Positions 16,840-25,469 of a stretch of 64,000 nt of DNA are shown piece after piece. Every line of letters begins with the position of its first letter. Position 1 is the first letter of the stretch. The position numbers were made by a program, and so were the translations under genes. The stretch covers positions 20,966 to 84,965 of the forward strand of contig JAGBEV010000012.1 of the NCBI GenBank assembly GCA_017936785.1. Direction: 5' to 3'. The notes under the pieces were generated by a model, which saw nothing but the letters and a program-made list of their open reading frames with translations, made no database searches and was not told where the DNA came from. This DNA comes from Lachnospiraceae bacterium (GTDB taxonomy: Bacteria; Bacillota; Clostridia; Lachnospirales; Lachnospiraceae).

Positions 16840-18024
16840 ATGAAAAAAAACATTCACTGGTCAGCATTTTTGCTGTGTTTTGTAATGGTATTTTTACAGG
16901 GATGTTCAGGCGTGGTAAATCCGTCTGCTGATTCCGCAGAAGAAACGGAAAAGATAGTTTATGAGGAAACGGAACAGGATCAGGAGCACCTTGCAGAGGT
17001 TACTGAAAGGGTTCAGAAGGAAACGGCTCAGGAAGGATATTATTATTCACAGCTTTCAGAGGATGAAAAGGTGGTTTATGAACAGGTTTACCGGTCGCTG
17101 GCAGACAGAAAAGAGGTCAGTGTGTCAACACTTTCTTCTGAAGTCCTGGATAAGGTTTTTACCTGTGTGCTTAACGATCATCCGGAGATATTTTATACCT
17201 CGGGATATATCTATACCGCCCACAGCAGGGGTGATGAAACGGTAAGTTTGTCATTTGTGGGAAAATATGATTATGATGAGGCGGAATGCGAAAGAAGGGA
17301 AGGAATGATCCAACAGGAGTCTGAACGGATTCTTTCCGGGATTCCGGCAGACGCAGCGGATTTTGATAAGATCAAATATATTTTTGATCTTCTGGTAAAT
17401 GAAACGGAATATGTGGCAGGTTCAGAGGATAACCAGAATATCTGTTCCGTGTTGATCGGACATGAATCCACATGCCAGGGATATGCCAAGGCAACCCAGT
17501 ATCTGCTGGAAAAGGCGGGAATTCGGGCGGCATTTGTCAGTGGAACAGTAGCTGAAGGCAGCCATGCATGGAATCTGGTCATGGCAGATGGGGCATGGTA
17601 TTACCTGGATACTACATGGGGAGACGTGGATTATCAGACCCAGAGAGATGAAGAGGCAGTAGATGAGGAAGTTATGGCGATCAATTATGATTATTTTATG
17701 ATCGGGTCCGACAGGCTTTATGAAACCCATACGCCTAACAGGATCGTTCCTCTTCCGGACTGCATGGCGACGGAAAACAATTATTACGTCCATGAGGGGC
17801 TTTATCTGACGGGACTGGATACGGAAGTCCTTCATGATATATTTGAAAGGGCATATGAAAAAGGGGAGACTACCGTACAATTTCAATGCGCCAATGAGGC
17901 GGTGTTTCTGCAGGTTTCAGATTATCTTCTGGATGAACAGCATATTTTTGATTTTGTGGATACCATCGATTCAGTGCCTTATGTGGATAATCCGGAAACA
18001 GATACCTTTTGTTTCTGGCTGTAG
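16840..18024 (+). CDS. Lipoprotein with transglutaminase-like domain
   Basis: A 394-residue exported lipoprotein: signal peptide with lipobox FLQGC (Cys22), an acidic linker, then a transglutaminase/protease-like core with Cys212 in ESTCQGYAKA, His242 in GSHAWNLV and Asp257 in YYLDTTWGD, the expected Cys-His-Asp triad. It probably acts at the outer face of the membrane on peptide or cell-wall substrates. The start is ATG 16840 behind GAGAGG, 14 nt after prfC. Confidence 0.88.
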   Translation: MKKNIHWSAFLLCFVMVFLQGCSGVVNPSADSAEETEKIVYEETEQDQEHLAEVTERVQKETAQEGYYYSQLSEDEKVVYEQVYRSLADRKEVSVSTLSSEVLDKVFTCVLNDHPEIFYTSGYIYTAHSRGDETVSLSFVGKYDYDEAECERREGMIQQESERILSGIPADAADFDKIKYIFDLLVNETEYVAGSEDNQNICSVLIGHESTCQGYAKATQYLLEKAGIRAAFVSGTVAEGSHAWNLVMADGAWYYLDTTWGDVDYQTQRDEEAVDEEVMAINYDYFMIGSDRLYETHTPNRIVPLPDCMATENNYYVHEGLYLTGLDTEVLHDIFERAYEKGETTVQFQCANEAVFLQVSDYLLDEQHIFDFVDTIDSVPYVDNPETDTFCFWL

Positions 18025-18037
18025 CAGGATTTATTCT

Positions 18038-18065
18038 TTGCAAATGAAAGGATATTTGGTATAAT
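18038..18065 (+). promoter_or_regulatory. Sigma-A-type promoter for the Asp23-nusB-xse operon
   Basis: TTGCAA (18038-18043), 16 nt, TATAAT (18060-18065). It lies in the short gap before the Asp23 gene and would start the long + strand run that follows. Confidence 0.7.
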
Positions 18066-18142
18066 ATAGAAAGCGTAGGCAAAAAAGTGTCTGCATATGT
18101 AAGGTAAGTGGTAGTTACCAGCTTGCAGGAAGGAGCATTTTT

Positions 18143-18523
18143 ATGGAAAAAGAAATGGAACGTGACGCATATACGTTAAAAGAGGATGATAATTCCGGAG
18201 CAGTGTCAATTGCAGATGATGTGGTTGCCATGATTGCATCCTTAGCAGCAACGGAAGTGGACGGAGTAGGTGCCATGGTAGGAAATATTACCAATGAGCT
18301 TATGAGCCGCGTGGGTATGAAAAAGCTGACAAAGGGTGTAAAGGTAACTGTAGCAGAGGGAAAGGTCAGTGCCGATCTGGCAATTACCATTGATTATGGT
18401 CACAACATTCCCGAAACATCCCAGGAAGTCCAGAAAAAAGTGAAAAATGCCATTGAGAATATGACAGGTCTGGAAGTGGATGTGGTCAATATCCGCATTG
18501 CAGGCATCAATATGAAGGCATAA
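18143..18523 (+). CDS. Asp23/Gls24 family protein
   Basis: A 126-residue protein of the Asp23 family (YqhY-like in Bacillus), with IADDVVAMIASLAATEVDGV near the N-terminus and KNAIENMTGLEVDVVNIRI at the end. In Firmicutes the same position next to nusB is usual; the YqhY relative is linked to control of fatty-acid synthesis. The start is ATG 18143 behind AGGAGC. A 31-nt gap leads to nusB. Confidence 0.92.
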   Translation: MEKEMERDAYTLKEDDNSGAVSIADDVVAMIASLAATEVDGVGAMVGNITNELMSRVGMKKLTKGVKVTVAEGKVSADLAITIDYGHNIPETSQEVQKKVKNAIENMTGLEVDVVNIRIAGINMKA

Positions 18524-18554
18524 GGTCACAAAACAGAACAACAGAGGATGAGCA

Positions 18555-18953
18555 ATGAGCAGAAGAGAACTGAGGGAACGGGTTTTTAAATTGCTGTTCC
18601 GTATCGAGTTTAATGATGAAGAGGAAATGCCGGAACAGATGGCGCTGTTTTTTGAGGAAGAAGAATCCTTAGAGGATTCCGCAAGGGAAGAAATCAGCAG
18701 AAAATATGCCGGGATTCTTGAAAAAAAAGAAGAACTGGATGCCATGTTAAATGAGAAAGCCACCGGATGGACTGTGTCCAGAATGGGCAAGGTGGATCTG
18801 ACCATTTTAAGGCTGGCTCTTTTTGAGATGCTGTATGACGATGACGTACCGGTTTCCGTTGCGATCAATGAAGCGGTAGAGCTGGCAAAAAAATTCGGAC
18901 AGACAGAGTCCCCGTCCTTTATTAACGGGGTATTGGCTAAATTTGCAAATTAG
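18555..18953 (+). CDS. nusB: Transcription antitermination factor NusB
   Basis: A 132-residue all-helical protein, with RRELRERVFKLLFR at the N-terminus and VAINEAVELAKKFG near the C-terminus, both family hallmarks. It binds boxA RNA with NusE for rRNA antitermination. The position between the Asp23 gene and xseA is usual for Firmicutes. Confidence 0.95.
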   Translation: MSRRELRERVFKLLFRIEFNDEEEMPEQMALFFEEEESLEDSAREEISRKYAGILEKKEELDAMLNEKATGWTVSRMGKVDLTILRLALFEMLYDDDVPVSVAINEAVELAKKFGQTESPSFINGVLAKFAN

Positions 18954-18964
18954 GGGCTTTTAAA

Positions 18965-20164
18965 ATGCAGAACGTTTATTCCGTATCATGGGTAAATGCA
19001 TATGTGAGAAACATGATCTCCCAGGATTTCATGTTACAGTCCTTGTATGTAAAGGGTGAAGCGAGCAATGTGAAATATCATTCCTCGGGTCACCTTTATT
19101 TTACATTGAAGGACGGACAGGGTGCCATGGCATGTGTCATGTTTGCTGGAAACCGTGCCGGACTTAAATTTCGCTTAGAGGAAGGCATGCAGATCATAGT
19201 ATTCGGCAATATGGATGTCTATGAAAGAGACGGCAGATATCAGCTTTATGCAAAGGAAATCACTCCGGCGGGAACAGGACAGCTCTATGAAAAATTTGAA
19301 CGACTGAAAAAAGAACTGGAAGAGATGGGAATGTTCGATCCCATCTACAAACAGAAAATCCCCAAATATATAAAGCGTCTGGGCGTTGTAACAGCTCCTA
19401 CGGGAGCGGCGGTCAGGGATATTATTTCCATTACCAAAAGAAGAAATCCGGGTGTGGAGATCATTCTCTATCCTGCAATTGTCCAGGGAGAACAGGCAGC
19501 GGAAAGTATCATAAACGGAATCCATGCTCTGGAGCAGTTTGGAGTGGACGTAATGATCGTAGGCAGGGGCGGCGGCTCCATTGAAGATCTGTGGGCATTT
19601 AATGAAGAATCGGTGGCAAGGGCTGTTTTTGAATGTGAAATACCCATTATTTCCGCAGTAGGACATGAAACGGATACTACCATTACGGACTTTGTGGCAG
19701 ATCTTCGTGCACCGACACCTTCAGCGGCAGCGGAACTGGCGGTTTTTGAGGCTGACAGGGTATTGGAACAGCTTAAGAGCAGTCAGATGAGAATGGAAGC
19801 TGCCGTAGAAAGACGGATCAATGAATACCGGATGAAAAACCGCACTTATGAGGCGCGGCTGAGATCCCTGTCGCCGGAGGCACGGCTGAAGGAACAGAGG
19901 ATGCGGCTTATGAATTTGGAGGAACGTCTGGAAAATGCCATAGACAGCCGTATGGAGAAAGCAAAGCACCGGCTGGCGCTTTCGGCACAAAAGCTGGACG
20001 GACTTTCGCCCCTCAAAAAGTTAAGCAGCGGCTATGCCTTTGTACAGGATGAAAAGGGAAAGGGAATCCGGGAAATCAGTCAGATTCAAAAGGGAGATGA
20101 GATTTCTCTCCATGTGATCGGCGGTCATGCACGGGCAAAGGTAACGGAGGTTTATAAGCAGTGA
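18965..20164 (+). CDS. xseA: Exodeoxyribonuclease VII large subunit
   Basis: A 399-residue protein: N-terminal OB fold (VYSVSWVNAYVRNMI and GHLYFTLKDGQGAM), then the catalytic core GVVTAPTGAAVRDI, VGRGGGSIEDLWAFN and SAVGHETDTTITDFVADLRAPTP (shown as separate short motifs), and a coiled-coil C-terminus. It works with XseB on single-stranded DNA. The stop overlaps the xseB GTG start. Confidence 0.96.
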   Translation: MQNVYSVSWVNAYVRNMISQDFMLQSLYVKGEASNVKYHSSGHLYFTLKDGQGAMACVMFAGNRAGLKFRLEEGMQIIVFGNMDVYERDGRYQLYAKEITPAGTGQLYEKFERLKKELEEMGMFDPIYKQKIPKYIKRLGVVTAPTGAAVRDIISITKRRNPGVEIILYPAIVQGEQAAESIINGIHALEQFGVDVMIVGRGGGSIEDLWAFNEESVARAVFECEIPIISAVGHETDTTITDFVADLRAPTPSAAAELAVFEADRVLEQLKSSQMRMEAAVERRINEYRMKNRTYEARLRSLSPEARLKEQRMRLMNLEERLENAIDSRMEKAKHRLALSAQKLDGLSPLKKLSSGYAFVQDEKGKGIREISQIQKGDEISLHVIGGHARAKVTEVYKQ

Positions 20165-20400
20165 AAAAGGAAAAGATAGAAGAAAAAGAAAATGAAATGG
20201 AAAGCCTGTCAATAGAGGAAGCCTTTGCCAAACTGGATGAGACCATCTTACAGTTAGAGGCTGAGGATATTACTTTGGAGGATTCCTTAAAGGCATATGA
20301 ACAGGGAATGGAATACGTCAGATCCTGTAATGAAGCAATAGACAGGGCAGAGAAAAAAGTTCTGGTAATCAGAGGGAATGGAGAACTGGATGAGTTTTAA
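20161..20400 (+). CDS. xseB: Exodeoxyribonuclease VII small subunit
   Basis: A 79-residue helical subunit with SIEEAFAKLDETILQLE and LEDSLKAYEQGMEYV. The start is GTG 20161 overlapping the xseA stop (GTGA), with GGAGG about 10 nt upstream; an ATG at 20194 is possible too. The 3' end overlaps ispA by 11 nt. Confidence 0.93.
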   Translation: MKKEKIEEKENEMESLSIEEAFAKLDETILQLEAEDITLEDSLKAYEQGMEYVRSCNEAIDRAEKKVLVIRGNGELDEF

Positions 20401-21283
20401 TGAGATCAGAGATGAAAAAGTAAAAGAAATTGAAAATATTATTTTGGAATATCTTCCCAAAGAAGAAGGACCTCAGAAGAAAGTAATCGAAGCGATGCGT
20501 TACAGTGTCATGGCGGGCGGGAAAAGGCTGCGCCCCATGATGTTAAAAGAAGCTTATGTTTTATTCGGAGGCAGGGGGGATAAGGCGGATGCTTTTATGG
20601 CAGCCCTGGAATATATTCACAATTATTCCCTGGTCCATGATGACCTTCCTGCTATGGATAATGACGAATACCGCAGAGGCAGAAAGACCACCCATGTAGT
20701 GTATGGGGAGGATCTGGCTATTCTGGCAGGGGATGCTTTGCTCAATTATGCCTATGAGGTTGCCGCAAAGGCGGTAGTGAAGTATCAGGGAGATGGATCT
20801 GTAGGCAGAGCTTTTGCCATTCTTGCCCAAAAAGCAGGAATTTTTGGCATGGTAGGCGGACAATGTGTGGATGTTATGAATGAAAACAGACAGGAACCTC
20901 TGACAATGGAAGAGATTTTGTTTATCCATGAGAATAAAACAGCAGCTTTGATGGAATGTGCCCTGATGTGCGGAGCGGTGTTAGCAGGCGCTAATGATGA
21001 GCAGGTTGCAATGATGGAAAAAGTGGGTTCCGATATCGGACTGGCATTCCAGATCCAGGATGATATTCTGGATGTGACCAGTACTTTTGAAGAACTGGGC
21101 AAGCCTATCGGGAGCGACGAAAAGAATCAGAAGGCAACTTATTTGTCCCTGACAGGCATGGAAAAGTCCCGGGCAGAGGTAAAAAGACTGACCCATGAGG
21201 CTGTAGAGATTCTGAAAAGCCGGGATCAGAGAAATGAGTTTTTGGAAGAACTGGTATTATCCCTGGTTTCACGCAGGAATTGA
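20390..21283 (+). CDS. ispA: Polyprenyl (farnesyl/geranyl) diphosphate synthase
   Basis: A trans-prenyltransferase of about 297 residues that joins IPP to allylic diphosphates. The first Asp-rich motif is in HDDLPAMDND, the second in DDILDVTS, and GGKRLRPMM is the IPP-binding motif near the N-terminus. I chose ATG 20390 because GGAG lies 7 nt upstream; ATG 20378 has its purine run too close. It sits next to dxs, as in other Firmicutes. Chain length was not deduced. Confidence 0.94.
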   Translation: MSFNEIRDEKVKEIENIILEYLPKEEGPQKKVIEAMRYSVMAGGKRLRPMMLKEAYVLFGGRGDKADAFMAALEYIHNYSLVHDDLPAMDNDEYRRGRKTTHVVYGEDLAILAGDALLNYAYEVAAKAVVKYQGDGSVGRAFAILAQKAGIFGMVGGQCVDVMNENRQEPLTMEEILFIHENKTAALMECALMCGAVLAGANDEQVAMMEKVGSDIGLAFQIQDDILDVTSTFEELGKPIGSDEKNQKATYLSLTGMEKSRAEVKRLTHEAVEILKSRDQRNEFLEELVLSLVSRRN

Positions 21284-21303
21284 TGGTAAAAGAGGAATAA
21301 CCA

Positions 21304-23169
21304 ATGATTTTAGAACAAATACAGAAGGAAAATGATATTAAAAAAATAGATCCCAAAGATTATGATCTGCTGGCTGCGGAAATCAGAGAATTTCTGATCG
21401 ATAAGATCAGCCAGACAGGCGGACATCTGGGGTCCAATCTGGGTGCGGTGGAACTTACCATGGCGCTGCATCTGGTACTGAATATGCCTGAGGATAAGAT
21501 CATATGGGATGTGGGACATCAGGCATATACCCATAAGCTGCTGACGGGAAGAAGGGACGGTTTTGACTCCCTGCGCAAATATGGCGGTATGAGCGGTTTT
21601 CCCAAAAGAAAGGAAAGCAATTGTGATGCTTTTGATACGGGACACAGCTCCACTTCTCTTTCTGCAGGGCTGGGACTTGTAAAGGCAAGGGATCTGCTGG
21701 GGCAGAAGCATACGGTAGTTTCTGTGATCGGTGACGGTTCTTTAACCGGCGGTATGGCATATGAAGCATTGAACAATGCGTCCAGAATGGGTTCTAACTT
21801 TATAATTGTGTTAAATGACAACAATATGTCCATTTCCGAAAATATCGGCGGCGTTTCCCAATATTTAAACGGCATCCGAACCAATGCCAAGTATCTGGAT
21901 CTGAAGGACAGCATTTACTATGGTCTGCTGGATATGCCTAAGTACGGTCAGAAGGTTGTAAAAAAGATCCAGAATGTAAAAAACGGCTTAAAGCAGCTGG
22001 TAATTCCGGGAATGTTTTTTGAGGATATGGGTATCACATATCTGGGACCTGTAGACGGTCATGATATCAAAGCACTGACCAAGGTATTAAAGGAAGCAAA
22101 AGGCGTTAAGAACGCCGTTTTGGTTCATGTGATCACCAAAAAAGGAAAAGGCTATGAGCCGGCAGAAAAACATCCTGCCAGATTTCATGGAGCAGAGCCC
22201 TTTGTCATTGAAACGGGACTGCCCAAAAATCAGAAGGAAAAAGCCAATTATACCGATGTGTTTGCAACGGTTATGAATAAACTGGGAGAAAAGGACGACA
22301 GGATCGTAGCGATCACTGCGGCAATGCCTGACGGAACCGGCTTGAAGCGTTTTAAGAACCGGTATCCTGACAGATTTTTTGATGTGGGAATTGCAGAGGA
22401 ACATGCAGTTACCTTTGCGGCAGGTCTGGCTGCAGGGGGCTTAAAGCCTGTAGTGGCAGTATATTCTTCCTTTTTGCAAAGAGCCTATGATCAGATCCTT
22501 CATGATGTCTGTATTCAGAATCTGCCCGTTACCTTTGCCATAGACCGGGCGGGGCTGGTAGGAAGCGACGGTGAGACCCATCAGGGAATTTTTGATCTGT
22601 CCTACTTATCATCCATTCCCAATATGCACATTATGGCACCCAAAAACAAATGGGAGCTGGCGGATATGCTGAAATTTGCTGTTGATTTCGGCTGTCCCAT
22701 TGCACTCCGTTATCCCCGTGGCGTGGCATATGACGGTCTGAAAGAACATAGGGCTCCTATCATATACGGAAAGAGTGAACTGATCCATAAAGGAAAAGGC
22801 ATCGCCCTTTTAGGAGCAGGCAGTATGGTCAAAACCGCATTGGAGATAAAAGAATTTCTGGCAAATGACGGCATGGACCCAACCATTATCAATGCCCGGT
22901 TCATTAAGCCCATTGACGAGAAAATGATTTCATCGCTGACAGATGACCACGACCTCTTTGTTACTCTGGAGGAAAATGTATTAAGCGGCGGTTATGGAGA
23001 AAAAGTAACAGAATATCTCACAGAAAACTATCCTCAAAAACGGGTATTGAACATTGCCCTCCCCGATACATATGTAGAACATGGCAATGTGGATATCCTC
23101 AAAAAGGAAGTGGGAATCGATGCAGATTCCATTTATAGTAGAATTCTTCAAAAACTCAGTGAAAATTGA
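21304..23169 (+). CDS. dxs: 1-deoxy-D-xylulose-5-phosphate synthase
   Basis: A 621-residue thiamine-diphosphate enzyme that makes DXP from pyruvate and glyceraldehyde-3-phosphate, the first step of the MEP pathway. TPP binding: VIGDGSLTGGMAYEALNNA. Central transketolase part: GIAEEHAVTFAAGLA and DRAGLVGSDGETHQG. The C-terminal domain starts near KGIALLGAGSM. It follows ispA by 20 nt, so isoprenoid precursor and chain formation are co-expressed. Confidence 0.97.
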   Translation: MILEQIQKENDIKKIDPKDYDLLAAEIREFLIDKISQTGGHLGSNLGAVELTMALHLVLNMPEDKIIWDVGHQAYTHKLLTGRRDGFDSLRKYGGMSGFPKRKESNCDAFDTGHSSTSLSAGLGLVKARDLLGQKHTVVSVIGDGSLTGGMAYEALNNASRMGSNFIIVLNDNNMSISENIGGVSQYLNGIRTNAKYLDLKDSIYYGLLDMPKYGQKVVKKIQNVKNGLKQLVIPGMFFEDMGITYLGPVDGHDIKALTKVLKEAKGVKNAVLVHVITKKGKGYEPAEKHPARFHGAEPFVIETGLPKNQKEKANYTDVFATVMNKLGEKDDRIVAITAAMPDGTGLKRFKNRYPDRFFDVGIAEEHAVTFAAGLAAGGLKPVVAVYSSFLQRAYDQILHDVCIQNLPVTFAIDRAGLVGSDGETHQGIFDLSYLSSIPNMHIMAPKNKWELADMLKFAVDFGCPIALRYPRGVAYDGLKEHRAPIIYGKSELIHKGKGIALLGAGSMVKTALEIKEFLANDGMDPTIINARFIKPIDEKMISSLTDDHDLFVTLEENVLSGGYGEKVTEYLTENYPQKRVLNIALPDTYVEHGNVDILKKEVGIDADSIYSRILQKLSEN

Positions 23170-23243
23170 TAAATTGTAATGATATTGTAAATAAGCTCCA
23201 AAACAGCAGAATAAAGAAAACAAAAAAGTGAGCGAGGAAAAGG

Positions 23244-24056
23244 ATGAAAGAAAGACTGGATATTCTTCTGGTTAAACAACAGCTTGCACAGTCAAGAGAA
23301 AAAGCAAAAGCCATTATCATGTCAGGAATCGTCTATGTAAACGGTCAGAAAGAAGACAAAGCGGGTGCGACATTTGAAGAATCTGAGGTGACTGTTGAAG
23401 TAAGAGGCAATACCCTTCCCTTTGTAAGCCGGGGAGGTTTAAAACTGCAAAAGGCATTTCAGGTATTTCCCATTGACGTATCGGGTATGACCTGCCTTGA
23501 TATCGGTGCATCCACAGGCGGTTTTACGGACTGTATGCTCCAAAAGGGTGCAGGAAAGGTCTATGCGGTAGATGTTGGCCATGGACAGCTTGATTGGAAG
23601 CTGCGCAATGACAGCAGGGTAATCTGCATGGAAAAGACCAATTTCCGTTATGTGACAAAGGAGCAGATTCCCGAGCAGATTGATTTTGCTGCAACAGATG
23701 TGTCTTTTATTTCCCTGACAAAAATTCTGCCGGCGGCAAAGGCTTTGTTAAAGCCGGGAGCCTGTATGGTATGTCTGATCAAGCCCCAGTTTGAAGCAGG
23801 AAGGGAAAAGGTGGGAAAAAAAGGCGTGGTAACCGATCCCGGGGTACATAAAGAGGTTGTGGAAAAGATTGAAGTCTTTGCTTCTTCCATGGGATTTTTA
23901 ATTGCCGGGCTGGATTTTTCGCCCATTAAAGGACCGGAAGGCAATATTGAATATTTGTTATATATACAAAACGCAGGAGATGAACCTACAGAGCCGCCTT
24001 TGGAGAAAATACCGGAAGTGGTGGCAGCTTCTGCTGAAGCTCTTTCACACAAATAA
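23244..24056 (+). CDS. tlyA: TlyA-family rRNA 2'-O-methyltransferase
   Basis: A 270-residue protein: N-terminal S4 RNA-binding domain (RLDILLVKQQLAQSREKAK) and FtsJ-type methyltransferase (SRGGLKLQKAF; SAM motif LDIGASTGGFTDC). TlyA enzymes methylate cytidines of 16S and 23S rRNA; many homologues are labelled hemolysin. Its place between dxs and nadK is usual for Firmicutes. Confidence 0.93.
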   Translation: MKERLDILLVKQQLAQSREKAKAIIMSGIVYVNGQKEDKAGATFEESEVTVEVRGNTLPFVSRGGLKLQKAFQVFPIDVSGMTCLDIGASTGGFTDCMLQKGAGKVYAVDVGHGQLDWKLRNDSRVICMEKTNFRYVTKEQIPEQIDFAATDVSFISLTKILPAAKALLKPGACMVCLIKPQFEAGREKVGKKGVVTDPGVHKEVVEKIEVFASSMGFLIAGLDFSPIKGPEGNIEYLLYIQNAGDEPTEPPLEKIPEVVAASAEALSHK

Positions 24057-24073
24057 GAGCAGATGGAGATCGT

Positions 24074-24943
24074 ATGGAACGCTTTTATATCATAACTAAC
24101 AAACCAAAAGATGAACAATTGAAAGTGACCGGAGAGATCGTGTCCTATCTGGAGTCTTATGGAAAAAAATGCAGCATCTGCGTCAGGGACAAAGATGCAG
24201 AGGAGTACAGAAAGGATACGGAGGAAACGGGCAGGGAAATCCATGTGCCTGCAGATACGGACTGTATTCTGGTGCTGGGCGGAGATGGCACCCTGCTCCA
24301 GGCTGCAGTGGATACCATGGATCTGGATATTCCCCTGTTAGGCATAAATCTGGGCACTTTAGGCTTTATGGCAGAGGTGGAAAAGACCAATATAAAAAAC
24401 GCATTAAAAGCGCTGATCGATGATCATTTTGATGTGGAAGAACGCATGATGTTAGATGGGCAGATCTATCATGAGGGAACCATGATCAAAGAACTTCATG
24501 CCTTAAATGATATTGTTCTGACCAGAAGAGGCTCTTTAAAAATTGTTGCCTATGACATTTATGTAAATGGACAATTTTTAAACAGCTACCATGCGGACGG
24601 GGTTATTGTTTCTACGCCCACCGGTTCTACAGGATATAATATGTCTGCAGGAGGACCTATTGTGGAGCCTAAGGCAAAAATGCTGCTGCTGACACCCATC
24701 TGTCCTCATACCATCAGTGCCAGAAGCATTGTTTTATCGCCGGAGGATCTGATTGAAATTAAGATCAGGGACGGACGCAATGGTGAGGCACAGGAAATGG
24801 AAGTTAATTTTGACGGGTCCTTTACCAAGCATCTGTCAACAGGTGACAGCATCAGAATATGCAGATCGGCAAGGGTAACCAAGTTTATCCGCCTGAGTAA
24901 AGTAAGCTTTTTGGAAGTACTGCATAAAAAGTTAAGCGAGTGA
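24074..24943 (+). CDS. nadK: NAD kinase
   Basis: A 289-residue kinase that makes NADP. The active-site motif is LVLGGDGTLLQAA, followed by INLGTLGFMAEV, and STPTGSTGYNMSAGGP is the second conserved block. The stop overlaps the start region of argR. Confidence 0.96.
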   Translation: MERFYIITNKPKDEQLKVTGEIVSYLESYGKKCSICVRDKDAEEYRKDTEETGREIHVPADTDCILVLGGDGTLLQAAVDTMDLDIPLLGINLGTLGFMAEVEKTNIKNALKALIDDHFDVEERMMLDGQIYHEGTMIKELHALNDIVLTRRGSLKIVAYDIYVNGQFLNSYHADGVIVSTPTGSTGYNMSAGGPIVEPKAKMLLLTPICPHTISARSIVLSPEDLIEIKIRDGRNGEAQEMEVNFDGSFTKHLSTGDSIRICRSARVTKFIRLSKVSFLEVLHKKLSE

Positions 24944-24957
24944 TCGGGGTGATCATC

Positions 24958-25407
24958 ATGAAAAATGAAAGACATCAGGCAATTGCCTCTTTAATAGAAA
25001 AATATCAGATCGGAACCCAGGAGGAACTGGCAGAAAAGCTGAGGGAATCCGGTTTCAATGTAACACAGGCTACTGTATCCAGGGATATCAGGCAGATGAA
25101 TCTGAAAAAAGCTCCCATCAATGGTGGAAAGTCCTGTTATGTGATGATGAAGGAAGAAGCGCCCCTGACCGGCGCTTATGGAAGAGCATTAAAAGAAAGT
25201 CTTGTTTCCGTAGATGTGGCAATGAACCTGCTTGTACTGAAAACTCATCCGGGAATGGCAATGGCAGTTGCAGCGGCAGTAGATGCTCTGAACTTTGGGG
25301 AAATCGTGGGGACCATTGCAGGAGATGATACGGTCATGGTAGCCATCAGGACTGTAGAAGATGCTCAGGCGGTAAAAAAGAAATTTCAGGAAATGTTAAT
25401 GTCCTAA
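24958..25407 (+). CDS. argR: Arginine repressor
   Basis: A 149-residue regulator: N-terminal winged helix (IASLIEKYQIGTQEELAEKL, with recognition part QATVSRDIRQ) and C-terminal hexamerisation/arginine-binding domain (TIAGDDTVMVAIR). I chose ATG 24958 for the usual length; the GTG at 24940 overlaps the nadK stop and would add six residues. The position before recN is conserved in Firmicutes. Confidence 0.95.
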   Translation: MKNERHQAIASLIEKYQIGTQEELAEKLRESGFNVTQATVSRDIRQMNLKKAPINGGKSCYVMMKEEAPLTGAYGRALKESLVSVDVAMNLLVLKTHPGMAMAVAAAVDALNFGEIVGTIAGDDTVMVAIRTVEDAQAVKKKFQEMLMS

Positions 25408-25469
25408 AAGATTGTGTCTGGAGAGCACAGGGGAGAAGTTCCCTTAAATGCAGACATAAGGAGATAAAG

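Noticed and set aside
18242-18868. 208-codon - strand open frame across the Asp23 gene and nusB
   Set aside because: It spans two well-recognised + strand genes and has no family features.
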